DNA of 46,991 nucleotides from a virus, in IMG/VR virus record IMGVR_UViG_3300031251_000979, positions 1 through 46,991 of that record. One strand, 5' to 3'. Made by a program: the position numbers and the translations under genes. A model generated the notes under the pieces. That model searched no databases and had not been told where the DNA came from. It saw only the letters and a list, made by a program, of their open reading frames with translations. This document shows positions 16,070-23,844 of the stretch, one piece after another (the stretch's first letter is position 1; every line of letters begins with the position of its first letter).

Positions 16070-17233
16070 TTAGGCCGCAGCCTTGGACTGGCCGGACTGC
16101 ATGTCCTTCACCATCTGTGCGTAGGCATCGTTGGCCGATTTTTCGGCATCGCTCAGGTCTTTGGACTTGAGGCCGTCGCGAACGATGTCCCGTGTCGCTT
16201 CTGCTTCGAGGTCTTCGTCCTTGAGTGCCGCGGCAAGCGTGTCGAACGAAGTCGCGATTTGCGCGTCGTTCCAGCTTTTCGCTTTGTCGCCCAGCTTGGC
16301 CGTGACCACAGCCTTGCGGATCGAAAGCTCGTCCATGTCGTCGCCGATGGTGGTGTCGGGCGACAGTGCCTTGGCCTGCTTCACCGTCTTGGCGTAGGCG
16401 CGCGCCGCGTCACGCATCTGCGCCGGCGTCACCTTGGCGTCGTCGAGCTGCTTTTTCAGCGTGGCGATCTCGGCGTCCTTGGTCGCGACCTTCGTCACTT
16501 CCTCGGCAAGCTTGGTGTCCACGAGGGACTTGGCCGCAGCGGCGTCGGTCAACTGCTTCTGCAGTTTCTCGATGGCCTGTGCGCCCTGATCGGTGGTGTT
16601 GATGGAAATACCGTCGACCAAGACGGCCTTGAGTGCGGGAGTGTCCGCCATTGGTTTAGGTCCTTTGGATGCTTTGGATTTGCAATCGCCGCATTCGCAT
16701 CCGTCAGAGATGCGGCATTGCTCTCCGCACCGACCCATCGCAACAATGGCGAGGTGGTTGGCACGAATGTCTTTCATCTGGCCGTCGTACGTTTCGCCTT
16801 CTGGCGTTTGGCCGGGTGTCATCTGGAGCGTGGCGCTGTAGCCCACACTCAATTCCTGTTTGCCACCTTCAACCTTCGAGATGGCGCCCGCGTCCGAGAC
16901 CACGACCTTGCCGGCCAAGCCCTCGTCCTTGCGCATAACCGATGGCCCCGTCATGCCAACGGCAAGTTCTTTGAAGTTGTCCGCCGTTACGTCTTTGCCG
17001 GGATGATCGTCTGTGACCGGAAGATGGGCATAGGTGGCGATGGATTGGTCGGAAAACACTTCGGCGGGCGCGCGGTAAATGCGAAGCACCTTGCCGCCAT
17101 CGGACAAGGGCAGCCCCAGTTCGGCTGCTGTGTATTCTTGAATGCCGGTGCGCGCGAATACCGCATCGGCCACGAGAAAACCTCTCGCGTCTTTGATGCG
17201 CCCGTTTATCGGGATGCGGTCGTGCAACATCAT
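16070..17233 (-). CDS. Prohead protease-scaffold protein, DUF2213 type
   Basis: 387 residues from ATG 17233, chosen because it overlaps the upstream stop as ATGA; the frame is open to 17269. The N-terminal part (HLPVTDDHPGKDV, GKQELSVGYSATL) fits the DUF2213 phage proteins thought to include the head maturation protease. A Cys cluster follows (GRCGEQCRISDGCECGDCKSK, five or more Cys). The C-terminal half is a long charged coiled coil (EKLQKQLTDAAAAKSLVDTKL, DAEIATLKKQLDDAK), the pattern of a scaffold. An internal ATG at 16651 (MADTPALKAVLVDG) has AAAGGA nine bases before it and could make a separate 193-residue scaffold. Confidence 0.8.
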   Translation of the reverse strand: MMLHDRIPINGRIKDARGFLVADAVFARTGIQEYTAAELGLPLSDGGKVLRIYRAPAEVFSDQSIATYAHLPVTDDHPGKDVTADNFKELAVGMTGPSVMRKDEGLAGKVVVSDAGAISKVEGGKQELSVGYSATLQMTPGQTPEGETYDGQMKDIRANHLAIVAMGRCGEQCRISDGCECGDCKSKASKGPKPMADTPALKAVLVDGISINTTDQGAQAIEKLQKQLTDAAAAKSLVDTKLAEEVTKVATKDAEIATLKKQLDDAKVTPAQMRDAARAYAKTVKQAKALSPDTTIGDDMDELSIRKAVVTAKLGDKAKSWNDAQIATSFDTLAAALKDEDLEAEATRDIVRDGLKSKDLSDAEKSANDAYAQMVKDMQSGQSKAAA

Positions 17234-18165
17234 TGCTTTGCCAGTCCTACGATCGATTGAGCGCGGCACTTGCAGTGCGGCAGACTACCCGGCGGTCCGT
17301 CATACGGCGGCTTTGCCCAAGAATAGACCTTGCCGTTGCGCGCCTTGTGCCAGATGCGCGGATGCTCTTCGCTTGTGTGGTGCCACATGTATTCGCCAAG
17401 CCCGGCCTGTGCGGCCCTGAACTTGTCGAGATCGGCGCCAATCTTTACCGTTTGGTCGATGCCGATGTTCAAGGCCCGGCGATTGACGATTTGCAGCGCG
17501 GCGTTGAACTGCTGAACCACCTGTTGTTCCGTCAGCCCTGCCCGGACACCCGACCATGCGATGTTGGTCACACGATTTGCGATGTCATCGGCTACCGAGC
17601 GAAACAAGGCTTCGTTTCGACTAGTCGCCGCTTCAATCACCGAGGTCACATCGAACGTCGATGTAAGCGGGCTGATGTCGATATCGACGCCCGCCTTCAC
17701 CACCCGCGCGAAATAGCCGATGTGCCAGGCCGAAAACTTGGCCAGCCATAAGGCAAGTCCCGCGCTACCCGCCGCCGTCATGGCCTTGCGAATACCGCTG
17801 TCCTTGGCCGTGTCGAGTTGCGTTTCGAGAAGTGTCGGTTGAACGTCGTAATCGGAATAGGCGGGCAGCACGTCCTCACGGATCGATTGCGACCAGCTTT
17901 TTACCGGTGCGAGATAGAGGAGGCCCAAATCCTTTGCTTGCGCCTGCGTCGTGGTGACGGGCCGAAGAACAATCGTGGCACTCTTCCCATGCCGTGCCGC
18001 CATCGCACTAAGGTCATACTGAGTGGCATGTAGTTGCCAGATCGATATTTTTTTCGAACGCCCAAGCAAAGCTGCGGCTGCGAGAAGTGCGGCTTCGACT
18101 TTACGGTTACGGCTTCGCTGTTCTTTGGCGAGCCTAGCCTCAAGCTCCGATTGGCCTTCTTCCAT
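17230..18165 (-). CDS. Minor head protein, SPP1 gp7 / Mu F family
   Basis: 311 residues. The C-terminal signature of the family is clear: WHHTSEEHPRIWHKARNGK, YSW, PPYDGPPGSLPHCKCRAQS. The first 120 residues are charged and helical. Proteins of this family lie inside or at the portal vertex and take part in head assembly or DNA ejection. The start overlaps the portal stop as TAATG, and the end overlaps the protease start by four bases. Confidence 0.9.
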   Translation of the reverse strand: MEEGQSELEARLAKEQRSRNRKVEAALLAAAALLGRSKKISIWQLHATQYDLSAMAARHGKSATIVLRPVTTTQAQAKDLGLLYLAPVKSWSQSIREDVLPAYSDYDVQPTLLETQLDTAKDSGIRKAMTAAGSAGLALWLAKFSAWHIGYFARVVKAGVDIDISPLTSTFDVTSVIEAATSRNEALFRSVADDIANRVTNIAWSGVRAGLTEQQVVQQFNAALQIVNRRALNIGIDQTVKIGADLDKFRAAQAGLGEYMWHHTSEEHPRIWHKARNGKVYSWAKPPYDGPPGSLPHCKCRAQSIVGLAKQ

Positions 18166-19547
18166 TACGCAGACGGCTTGTCAGGTTTATTGCCCGGATC
18201 AGCCGGTTGATTGGGATCGGCATTCGGATCGACCGCTGGGTCAGGCACCGGATCGACCAGCAGTCCAGCCTCGTAATCCTCAACCGCTTTCTCAAGCCCC
18301 GGGTATGTGCCTTCGTCGATCAAGCCGTTCATCACGCCTTGCGCAAGGACGGCACCGGGGACAAGTCCGGTCGTGGCGTAAATCTGCGATGCTTGAGCCT
18401 TCGCAAGTTCAACCGCCGATTTGTCTTTCTCGCTCATCTGCCAAAGTGGCGCGAATTCCCACCACAAATCTTTTGGCGTCGAGCCCAGCGCAGACGGCAC
18501 AAGAAACTGGTCGAGCCTATCGAGGCGTGGCCTCAGGTATGTGTTTTGCTTGCCCGCGATGCTGTCGTAGTAATTCTGCAGGTCCATATCGCCGGTGGCG
18601 TTCAAGCCTTTCGGGCTTTGACCCAGCAAGCGTGTAACCGGCATATCTGCAGCACCAGCCGCCACCTGCAGGAAGGTGTTCACCAAGTCCGGCAGTTGCG
18701 CGAAACTAAGGGTCTTCTGTTCCCATTCCTCTTCCTTGTCGAGGATGAGGACGTTGTGTGCTGACTTTGCAGCATTCGCGAGGGCAAAACGCTTGAGCAA
18801 ACTTGCCTGCCCTGCGGAATCGCCAACCGCATCACTCAAATTCGGTATCGACACCACGTCGATCTTCGCCTCATGGATTAGGGAGGCAACGCCTTGCTGT
18901 GCCAAAGCCGCGTTATGAACCGCGTCATACACAGATTGCAGGAGTGAATCGCCCCAGCAATTCAGGGCTGCGGTCTCACCTTCCGGCCTTGGCCGTGAGA
19001 CAAAGCGGATAACCCGCGACGGGTGGATTTCGACCCCGGCAGCAGACCCGCCAGCACTGTAACTCTTCGGTTCCCCGAAATAGGGCGAGAACGGGTCTGT
19101 TTCGATCCCGCTCGCGTTTAGTTGCCAGCGAGCCAGCACATTGATGAACTTGAGGCCGCCCTGCTTGATTTGGCCCGGCGTAAGTTCGGTGCGTGGGTCG
19201 CCGGGACCGCCCAACAGGATTGCAGAGCCGCCGAACAGTGCATCGAGAATAAGAGCGCGATTGATCTTGTGCGATACATCGAGACGCTTTTCTTCGTTCT
19301 CAAGTGCTGTGATGTCGGTGGATTCGGCTTGCCATTCTCTCCATTCCCGCGTCATGTCGAGTGCGGGGATGTCGATAATCTTTCGCGCCACCCAATCGCC
19401 GCGATAAGCGTTAGTCAGCTCAACCGGCGAAATCTCGCGACAGGCGAAGGTGTCGCCAGCAGATTTGTCCCGGCCATAAATGCCGAGGCCTGTGATAAAG
19501 TTCGCCAGCCCGTCGAACATGCTGACCACATTGCTTTTCGCCATCAC
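18165..19547 (-). CDS. Portal protein, DUF1073 (phage_portal_3) family
   Basis: 460 residues. Segments YRGDWVARKIIDIPALDMTREWREW, DALFGGSAILLG, HPSRVIRFVSRP and GAADMPVTRLLGQSPKGLNATGDMDLQNYYD are typical of this portal group. The last 40 residues are Asp/Pro-rich (VPDPAVDPNADPNQPADPG), a disordered tail. It would form the dodecameric ring through which DNA enters and leaves. It overlaps the terminase stop by four bases and the minor head gene by one base. Two Met codons begin the frame; either could serve. Confidence 0.9.
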   Translation of the reverse strand: MMAKSNVVSMFDGLANFITGLGIYGRDKSAGDTFACREISPVELTNAYRGDWVARKIIDIPALDMTREWREWQAESTDITALENEEKRLDVSHKINRALILDALFGGSAILLGGPGDPRTELTPGQIKQGGLKFINVLARWQLNASGIETDPFSPYFGEPKSYSAGGSAAGVEIHPSRVIRFVSRPRPEGETAALNCWGDSLLQSVYDAVHNAALAQQGVASLIHEAKIDVVSIPNLSDAVGDSAGQASLLKRFALANAAKSAHNVLILDKEEEWEQKTLSFAQLPDLVNTFLQVAAGAADMPVTRLLGQSPKGLNATGDMDLQNYYDSIAGKQNTYLRPRLDRLDQFLVPSALGSTPKDLWWEFAPLWQMSEKDKSAVELAKAQASQIYATTGLVPGAVLAQGVMNGLIDEGTYPGLEKAVEDYEAGLLVDPVPDPAVDPNADPNQPADPGNKPDKPSA

Positions 19548-20755
19548 GCGGTCTCGCTCACCAGTTGGGACAGGCTATAGTTGGACCGTCGCGTGCCCTC
19601 TAATGCGTAGCGCAGCGCATCGATGACGTGATTGTCCTTATCGGCCAGGACCGGCAAAATCTCTTGCGTCTTCGGATCGACCTTCCAACTGTAATAGGTC
19701 AGTTCGTCGATGGTGTGTTTGCATCTGGGATGAACGATGATGTCGTAGCTCTTGAGGAACTCGATACCGTCATCGACCGAATCCTTGCCCTTTACCGCGG
19801 GCTTGATGCGGGGGTAACCATTTCTCCGCATGAAGCTGATGGTTTCAGGTCGCGCGCTATCGGCGGTGATCGGCCATTTATTGGAGAACGGCACGCTCGC
19901 GAATAGCTGAGGCGTGGCGTCGATCTCGCAACCGACTCTGTAGGCCTCGAAATCCACATACAGCTTGTTGCCGATTAAGAAACAGCGGATCAAAACCGTG
20001 GGATCGACTGCGAAACCCCAGTCGGCTCCGAAATAGAACCTGGCATCGGGCGGCGTTTCGAATTCTTCGGCTTTCCAATTGCGGAATACCCTCGCCTCGC
20101 TGTTGCGTTCGTAGCCACCAGCCCAAACATGATCATACTTGTCATGGTCGCGCTTCCGGTCGCGCTCCATGTCCTTGCGAAGATCGTCGGGAAACCACGG
20201 GTTGTCCCAGTAGTTGACCTCGACGCACACAAAGTCGGGATCGTCAGCGTTCTCTCGAAATAGCTTGTCTACAGGATCGGTCGGGAATCGACGGTTCCAT
20301 GAGAAATACATCTCTGTGCCAGGCGACCGGAACGTCGGCGTGGCTATGTCAATGGAGTGCTGGCTTAGCGTTTGGGCTTCTTCGAACCAACCGCGATTGA
20401 AGCCTTCAAGCGACTTGATGGACGATGCTGTATGGTTTTGGAGCCCCCGGAACACCATCAGGCTTTCGTGAGGTCCAACAATTTCCGTATCGGTGATCTT
20501 GAAAAGACTTGCCGCACCGTAAGCGCTGATCTTGTCTTCGATCAGCCGCTTGACCGAGTCCTTTATCGACAATTGTATCTCACGCAGGCAGGCAGCCCGA
20601 ACGTGCCGCCTCAGGCAGTCAGCGACCAACAGCCCTGCGAAGAAATGTGATTTGGCTCCGCCACGACCGCCACGAGCACCCTTATAGCGAGCCGGTTTCA
20701 GAAGCGGGAGAAACGCTCTCGGTGCCTCCAGCCGAAGTGCTTGCGGTCGGGTCAA
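19544..20755 (-). CDS. terL: Terminase large subunit
   Basis: 403 residues. ATPase: Walker A GARGGRGGAKSH (residues 27-37) and Walker B-like RGWFEEAQ (121-128). RNase H-like nuclease: FGADWGFAVDPT (Asp245), ITADSARPE (Asp299) and KDNHVIDALRYAL (Asp374, Asp380). This is the PBSX/terminase_3 type. It drives packaging of DNA into the prohead together with the small subunit, whose gene overlaps it by 74 bases. The N-terminal residues LRLEAPRAFLPLLKPARYK before Walker A match the usual beginning of this group, which supports the start at 20755. Confidence 0.93.
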   Translation of the reverse strand: MTRPQALRLEAPRAFLPLLKPARYKGARGGRGGAKSHFFAGLLVADCLRRHVRAACLREIQLSIKDSVKRLIEDKISAYGAASLFKITDTEIVGPHESLMVFRGLQNHTASSIKSLEGFNRGWFEEAQTLSQHSIDIATPTFRSPGTEMYFSWNRRFPTDPVDKLFRENADDPDFVCVEVNYWDNPWFPDDLRKDMERDRKRDHDKYDHVWAGGYERNSEARVFRNWKAEEFETPPDARFYFGADWGFAVDPTVLIRCFLIGNKLYVDFEAYRVGCEIDATPQLFASVPFSNKWPITADSARPETISFMRRNGYPRIKPAVKGKDSVDDGIEFLKSYDIIVHPRCKHTIDELTYYSWKVDPKTQEILPVLADKDNHVIDALRYALEGTRRSNYSLSQLVSETA

Positions 20756-21071
20756 CGATCACCCATTCAATCTGTTCGATTTGCAGCGGCCCTCCATCGG
20801 GACCGGAAGCCTGAATGTTCGAAAGCTTTGGATGGACGAAGGGGGCCGCATCTTTGCCGACCATGTGCGCCTGCATCGCCTTGCCCATGTTGACGATCTT
20901 GCCCGTCTCATCGACAGCTTGGGCCCACAGGGCGCGCATTACCGCCAGCGACAGGTCAAGCGGTGTAATACCTTCAGCCGCGGCCTTCTCAGCCACTGCA
21001 CGCCTACGAGCCGTTGCTTCGCTTACCGTGCCTGCCTTACGACCTGCGCCGGAGCGTTTACCGCCGCGCAT
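20682..21071 (-). CDS. terS: Terminase small subunit
   Basis: 129 residues. The N-terminus MRGGKRSGAGRKAGTVSEATARRR is a basic arm resembling AT-hook-like heads of small terminases and is followed by a helical middle. The tail is acidic and Ser/Thr-rich and overlaps the first 74 bases of terL in another frame. It would bind the packaging site and hand DNA to TerL. No site for packaging could be fixed by eye. Confidence 0.75.
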   Translation of the reverse strand: MRGGKRSGAGRKAGTVSEATARRRAVAEKAAAEGITPLDLSLAVMRALWAQAVDETGKIVNMGKAMQAHMVGKDAAPFVHPKLSNIQASGPDGGPLQIEQIEWVIVDPTASTSAGGTESVSPASETGSL

Positions 21072-21106
21072 GGCTGTTTGATTTCTTTGATTGCGAATTC
21101 ATTTAA

Positions 21107-21730
21107 TCAAACCTGCTGCCTGCATGTTCCGCAGGCCCCGGTGATGCTTGCTGAGGCAACAGACGGCCGTTGCTGCGCCGCTTGAACCAGCTCCATGGTC
21201 TTTCCAGCCCCGTGGCCATAACCATAACGTTTGACGATACCTACAAACTCTTCGACGTCGTGGCCGCGAATAGCATAGATCGGCAAGCCGGTGCGTTGGT
21301 TGAACTTGGGCTCTCCAAAAGCGTTTACGTCTTGGCCGCAATGGTAAAGCTCGTGCTCGACCAAGGCGCAGAACGAGGTGTCGTCACAGACTGATGCGTA
21401 GCTGGCATCGAACGTGAGGATGAAATCCGGCAGCGACCCGAACCATTCCTCGAATTGCTGTTCCTGTCTTGCCTTCGACCATTTGCCGCCTTGGAATTGG
21501 GCTCGTTCGGCTTGGCCGACTATAGAGACCATATGGCGGCTGTTAGGCTTGGAGCACCACAACATGCCGAGATGGGCATCTCTTAGGTGCTGGTGATCTG
21601 GGTTTTCGAGTGCGCTGCCGTCATTGATGAATGTGGCCTTGGCCCATTCGCAGAGATCGTGGGCGGGGATAAAGGCTGGCGCGTTGCCGTCAAATAGGCG
21701 CTGGGGCGGGCGGGGCCGTTCCGCTGCCAT
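21107..21730 (-). CDS. Putative phage zinc metallopeptidase
   Basis: 207 residues. The motif ALVEHELYHC (HExxH, residues about 127-131) lies in a setting (DASYASVCDDTSFCALVEHELYHCGQDVNAFGEPKF) that fits the predicted phage metallopeptidase domain known from DNA-packaging clusters. The C-terminus has GACGTCRQQ. It lies 35 bases upstream of terS in the direction of transcription. Substrate unknown; roles in head maturation or host interference are possible. No signal peptide. Confidence 0.75.
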   Translation of the reverse strand: MAAERPRPPQRLFDGNAPAFIPAHDLCEWAKATFINDGSALENPDHQHLRDAHLGMLWCSKPNSRHMVSIVGQAERAQFQGGKWSKARQEQQFEEWFGSLPDFILTFDASYASVCDDTSFCALVEHELYHCGQDVNAFGEPKFNQRTGLPIYAIRGHDVEEFVGIVKRYGYGHGAGKTMELVQAAQQRPSVASASITGACGTCRQQV

Positions 21731-21817
21731 GTGACCATCTCAATGTTTGGGATGTTCGCCTCGGCGCAGACGCACGAAGCAATCTTGCGCCTTTTATGGG
21801 CTGCGTCTTTCCGCACG

Positions 21818-22324
21818 TCAACTGGAAAATCCATATGTTCGAGAAATTGCGTTGAGACCCACAAGCAACAGCGCCATCGTGAACTGATGGTGGGCGCGGA
21901 CGATGGCAGATGCTTTGCCCACGCTGACGTTCTCGATCACGACCAGCTCGACAATGCGCCGGCACATCTCAGGTACCGCAGCCATGGCATCACCTTTGCG
22001 CCTCATCGCTTGGATCTTGTGATCGCCGGGGAGAGTGGCACCGCCACCGGATGCGCCGTTGCCGACCAGTATCGAACTGGCTTGAGGCAGGATTTCCGCG
22101 GTTTCCCAATCCCTTTGCAGCGCGCACGCCGCTTCGTACTGGGCGTGAGTGATTGAGCCTTTGTGGAACAGGAAGCGGATTCGATTGACGTTAACGTTTT
22201 CCTCGGTGAGTTCGTCAGCCTTCTCCCATTTCGCAGCGCCTTTCGGAGCGACCAAGACTGGAACAAACCCGTCGTGCCCAGGCTCGGCCGGTTTAAACTT
22301 CTCTGTCTTGAATGCCTTACCCAT
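21818..22324 (-). CDS. Hypothetical protein with a DUF6456-like C-terminal helical domain
   Basis: 168 residues. The N-terminal 60 residues are charged. At about 55-75 it reads HKGSITHAQYEAACALQRDWE. A Gly-rich break follows, then a helical region MCRRIVELVVIENVSVGKASAI and HHQFTMALLLVGLNAISRTYGF, which resembles DUF6456, a helix-turn-helix-like domain of alphaproteobacteria and their phages. It may regulate late genes, as it stands between replication and packaging genes, but this is inference. An 87-bp gap without a gene follows it, the first real gap in this part of the operon. Confidence 0.6.
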   Translation of the reverse strand: MGKAFKTEKFKPAEPGHDGFVPVLVAPKGAAKWEKADELTEENVNVNRIRFLFHKGSITHAQYEAACALQRDWETAEILPQASSILVGNGASGGGATLPGDHKIQAMRRKGDAMAAVPEMCRRIVELVVIENVSVGKASAIVRAHHQFTMALLLVGLNAISRTYGFSS

Positions 22325-22328
22325 ATAC

Positions 22329-22550
22329 TCAGCCCCTTACGGTGTCGGTGTTTGTCAACGAATAGAGTTGTTGGGCCAATCGATCTCGCTCGTTGCGAAG
22401 TTCGATGAGCTTTCCCGGCCGTGCTGCGCGCCAATCGCGGTTATATTTCGCGCGACAGGTGTTGCAGTAGTAGTGTTTTGTTTCACGCACTCCGCCGCAC
22501 ATCGAACAAGAACTGTCACGCGAAAGTTTCCCGTGAAGCAATTCGCTCAT
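22329..22550 (-). CDS. Small zinc-ribbon-like protein
   Basis: 73 residues from ATG 22550, which overlaps the stop of the gene before (ATGA). CSMCGG and YCNTCRAKYNRDWRA form a CxxC-CxxC pair typical of small zinc fingers related to HNH remnants or recombination endonuclease VII-like fingers. The C-terminal half is a charged helix ending in LTNTDTVRG. It probably binds nucleic acid. The longer frame to 22559 adds only three residues. Confidence 0.65.
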   Translation of the reverse strand: MSELLHGKLSRDSSCSMCGGVRETKHYYCNTCRAKYNRDWRAARPGKLIELRNERDRLAQQLYSLTNTDTVRG

Positions 22551-22741
22551 GACCGCCACCTCTTCTTCCGGGCCTTAAGGCGCATGAGACGGTGGTATTC
22601 GGTGCGGATTGTTTCTAACGCGGCTCTATGCATGAAAAATATCGTGCAGAACCCTCTCGACGCGGTGAACCGCAGAATCCAATCAAGCCCTCGCCTGTTC
22701 CTGCAGGCTACCGCGAGCACATCCATGTTGGTCTGGGTCAT
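22547..22741 (-). CDS. Small basic hypothetical protein
   Basis: 64 residues from ATG 22741, overlapping the initiator stop as ATGA, and overlapping the next start the same way. It begins MTQTNMDVLAVACRNRRGLDWI and ends with a strongly basic helix RLMRLKARKKRWRS. The basic end suggests binding of nucleic acid. I do not recognise a family. Confidence 0.55.
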   Translation of the reverse strand: MTQTNMDVLAVACRNRRGLDWILRFTASRGFCTIFFMHRAALETIRTEYHRLMRLKARKKRWRS

Positions 22742-23844
22742 GCTGCGACCTCGTCGAGCAAATTGAACTCGCGAAGGATCTCCGCCGGAACAAGGCAACC
22801 AGACTCGCGCGGCCGCGGCCCATTCTTTGGATGCCACAAGCTTTGCTCAACGAAGACGCGAACGCGGTCTCGCCAGCCCTGAAGGTTTGTGGGCTCGAAT
22901 TTCACGATGCTGGCACCATGGGACTTTCCTTGTTCCGCTTTGACTGGGAACAGCCCGCGCCAACTGTTCATCGTGGATTGTTCGAGCACGGTGCGTGGGT
23001 CGTGACCTTCGCTTCGAAGCTTGGAGAGGACACCAATCGCCAATAGTTCGGCCCGCGGTGTTAACGATGCACGGATGCGCCGTCGCATTTCGATGAACTC
23101 GGACCACGCTTCGAGCGGCAACCAATCCGGCAAGGCGCTTGCGCCGTTTTTGTTTTCTTGGCTATTGGAAAGTGGCTTATGGGGCTTAAGGGGTGATTTT
23201 TCGCCCCCCTTAAGGGTTCGGAAAATTTCCTTTATTTTTCCTACGTCTACCGAATTCAGGAAAAACCACTCCCCAGACTTCTTCGCAGAAAACATTTCGT
23301 GCAACTCAGCCTCGGAACGCCCCATGTCTGTCACTGGGGCCGCCTCGATTACTTGCAGGTCTTGTCCGCGATATTGCGCCTTAATCTTTGTGAGGCGTTT
23401 AGCGGGGTCGTTGCTGATGCCGATTTTGTAGGCACCATCTGCTCTAACACCGACGAGATATATGAATCCCGGTTTGTTGTACCCAGTTGTGAGCTTTGGG
23501 TTGCCACCCTCCTTTCCAAACTTACGGGCTTCAGCAGAAAGCCTGGCCTCTTTCAACATCCGCCTGGAATAGATTGTGCCTTTGCGGTCGCGGGAAAACA
23601 CGCCGTTTCGGTCTAGCTCGCCTAACAGGGCGTGGACCTCGGATTCCGTTCCACCGGTCATACGAGCGATGTCGGTTTCTTCAAGGCCCCGGCCTGCTAC
23701 CGCGACGTAGCCAATCGGGTCATGTGATGCAGCGATGCAAAGCATATCCATCCAAAGTCCGCGCGCAGAGTAAGAGCACAGGCGTAGCGCGGGCTCCGCC
23801 TGCCAATCAGACCAGAAGAACTTTGACCAAACGGTTCCGGCCAC
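22738..23844 (-). CDS. Replication initiator-like protein with an embedded GIY-YIG (T5orf172/MUG113-like) domain
   Basis: 368 residues, GTG start overlapping the DnaB stop (TAGTG). Residues 1-105 form a winged-helix-like domain (VWSKFFWSDWQAEPALRLCSY, ARGLWMDMLCIA, SEVHALLGELDRNGVFSRD) of the kind that begins phage replication proteins. Residues 125-210 are a separate domain: GFIYLVGVRADGAYKIGIS, then RLTKIKAQYRG, Glu179 in SEAELHEMF and GEWFFL. This is a GIY-YIG-like nuclease/DNA-binding fold of the T5orf172 or MUG113 kind. Residues 240-368 return to a helical DnaT/loader-like part (WLPLEAWSEFIEMRRRIRA, STMNSWRGLFP). With dnaB immediately upstream it probably loads the helicase at the phage origin. 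Confidence 0.7.
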   Translation of the reverse strand: MAGTVWSKFFWSDWQAEPALRLCSYSARGLWMDMLCIAASHDPIGYVAVAGRGLEETDIARMTGGTESEVHALLGELDRNGVFSRDRKGTIYSRRMLKEARLSAEARKFGKEGGNPKLTTGYNKPGFIYLVGVRADGAYKIGISNDPAKRLTKIKAQYRGQDLQVIEAAPVTDMGRSEAELHEMFSAKKSGEWFFLNSVDVGKIKEIFRTLKGGEKSPLKPHKPLSNSQENKNGASALPDWLPLEAWSEFIEMRRRIRASLTPRAELLAIGVLSKLRSEGHDPRTVLEQSTMNSWRGLFPVKAEQGKSHGASIVKFEPTNLQGWRDRVRVFVEQSLWHPKNGPRPRESGCLVPAEILREFNLLDEVAA

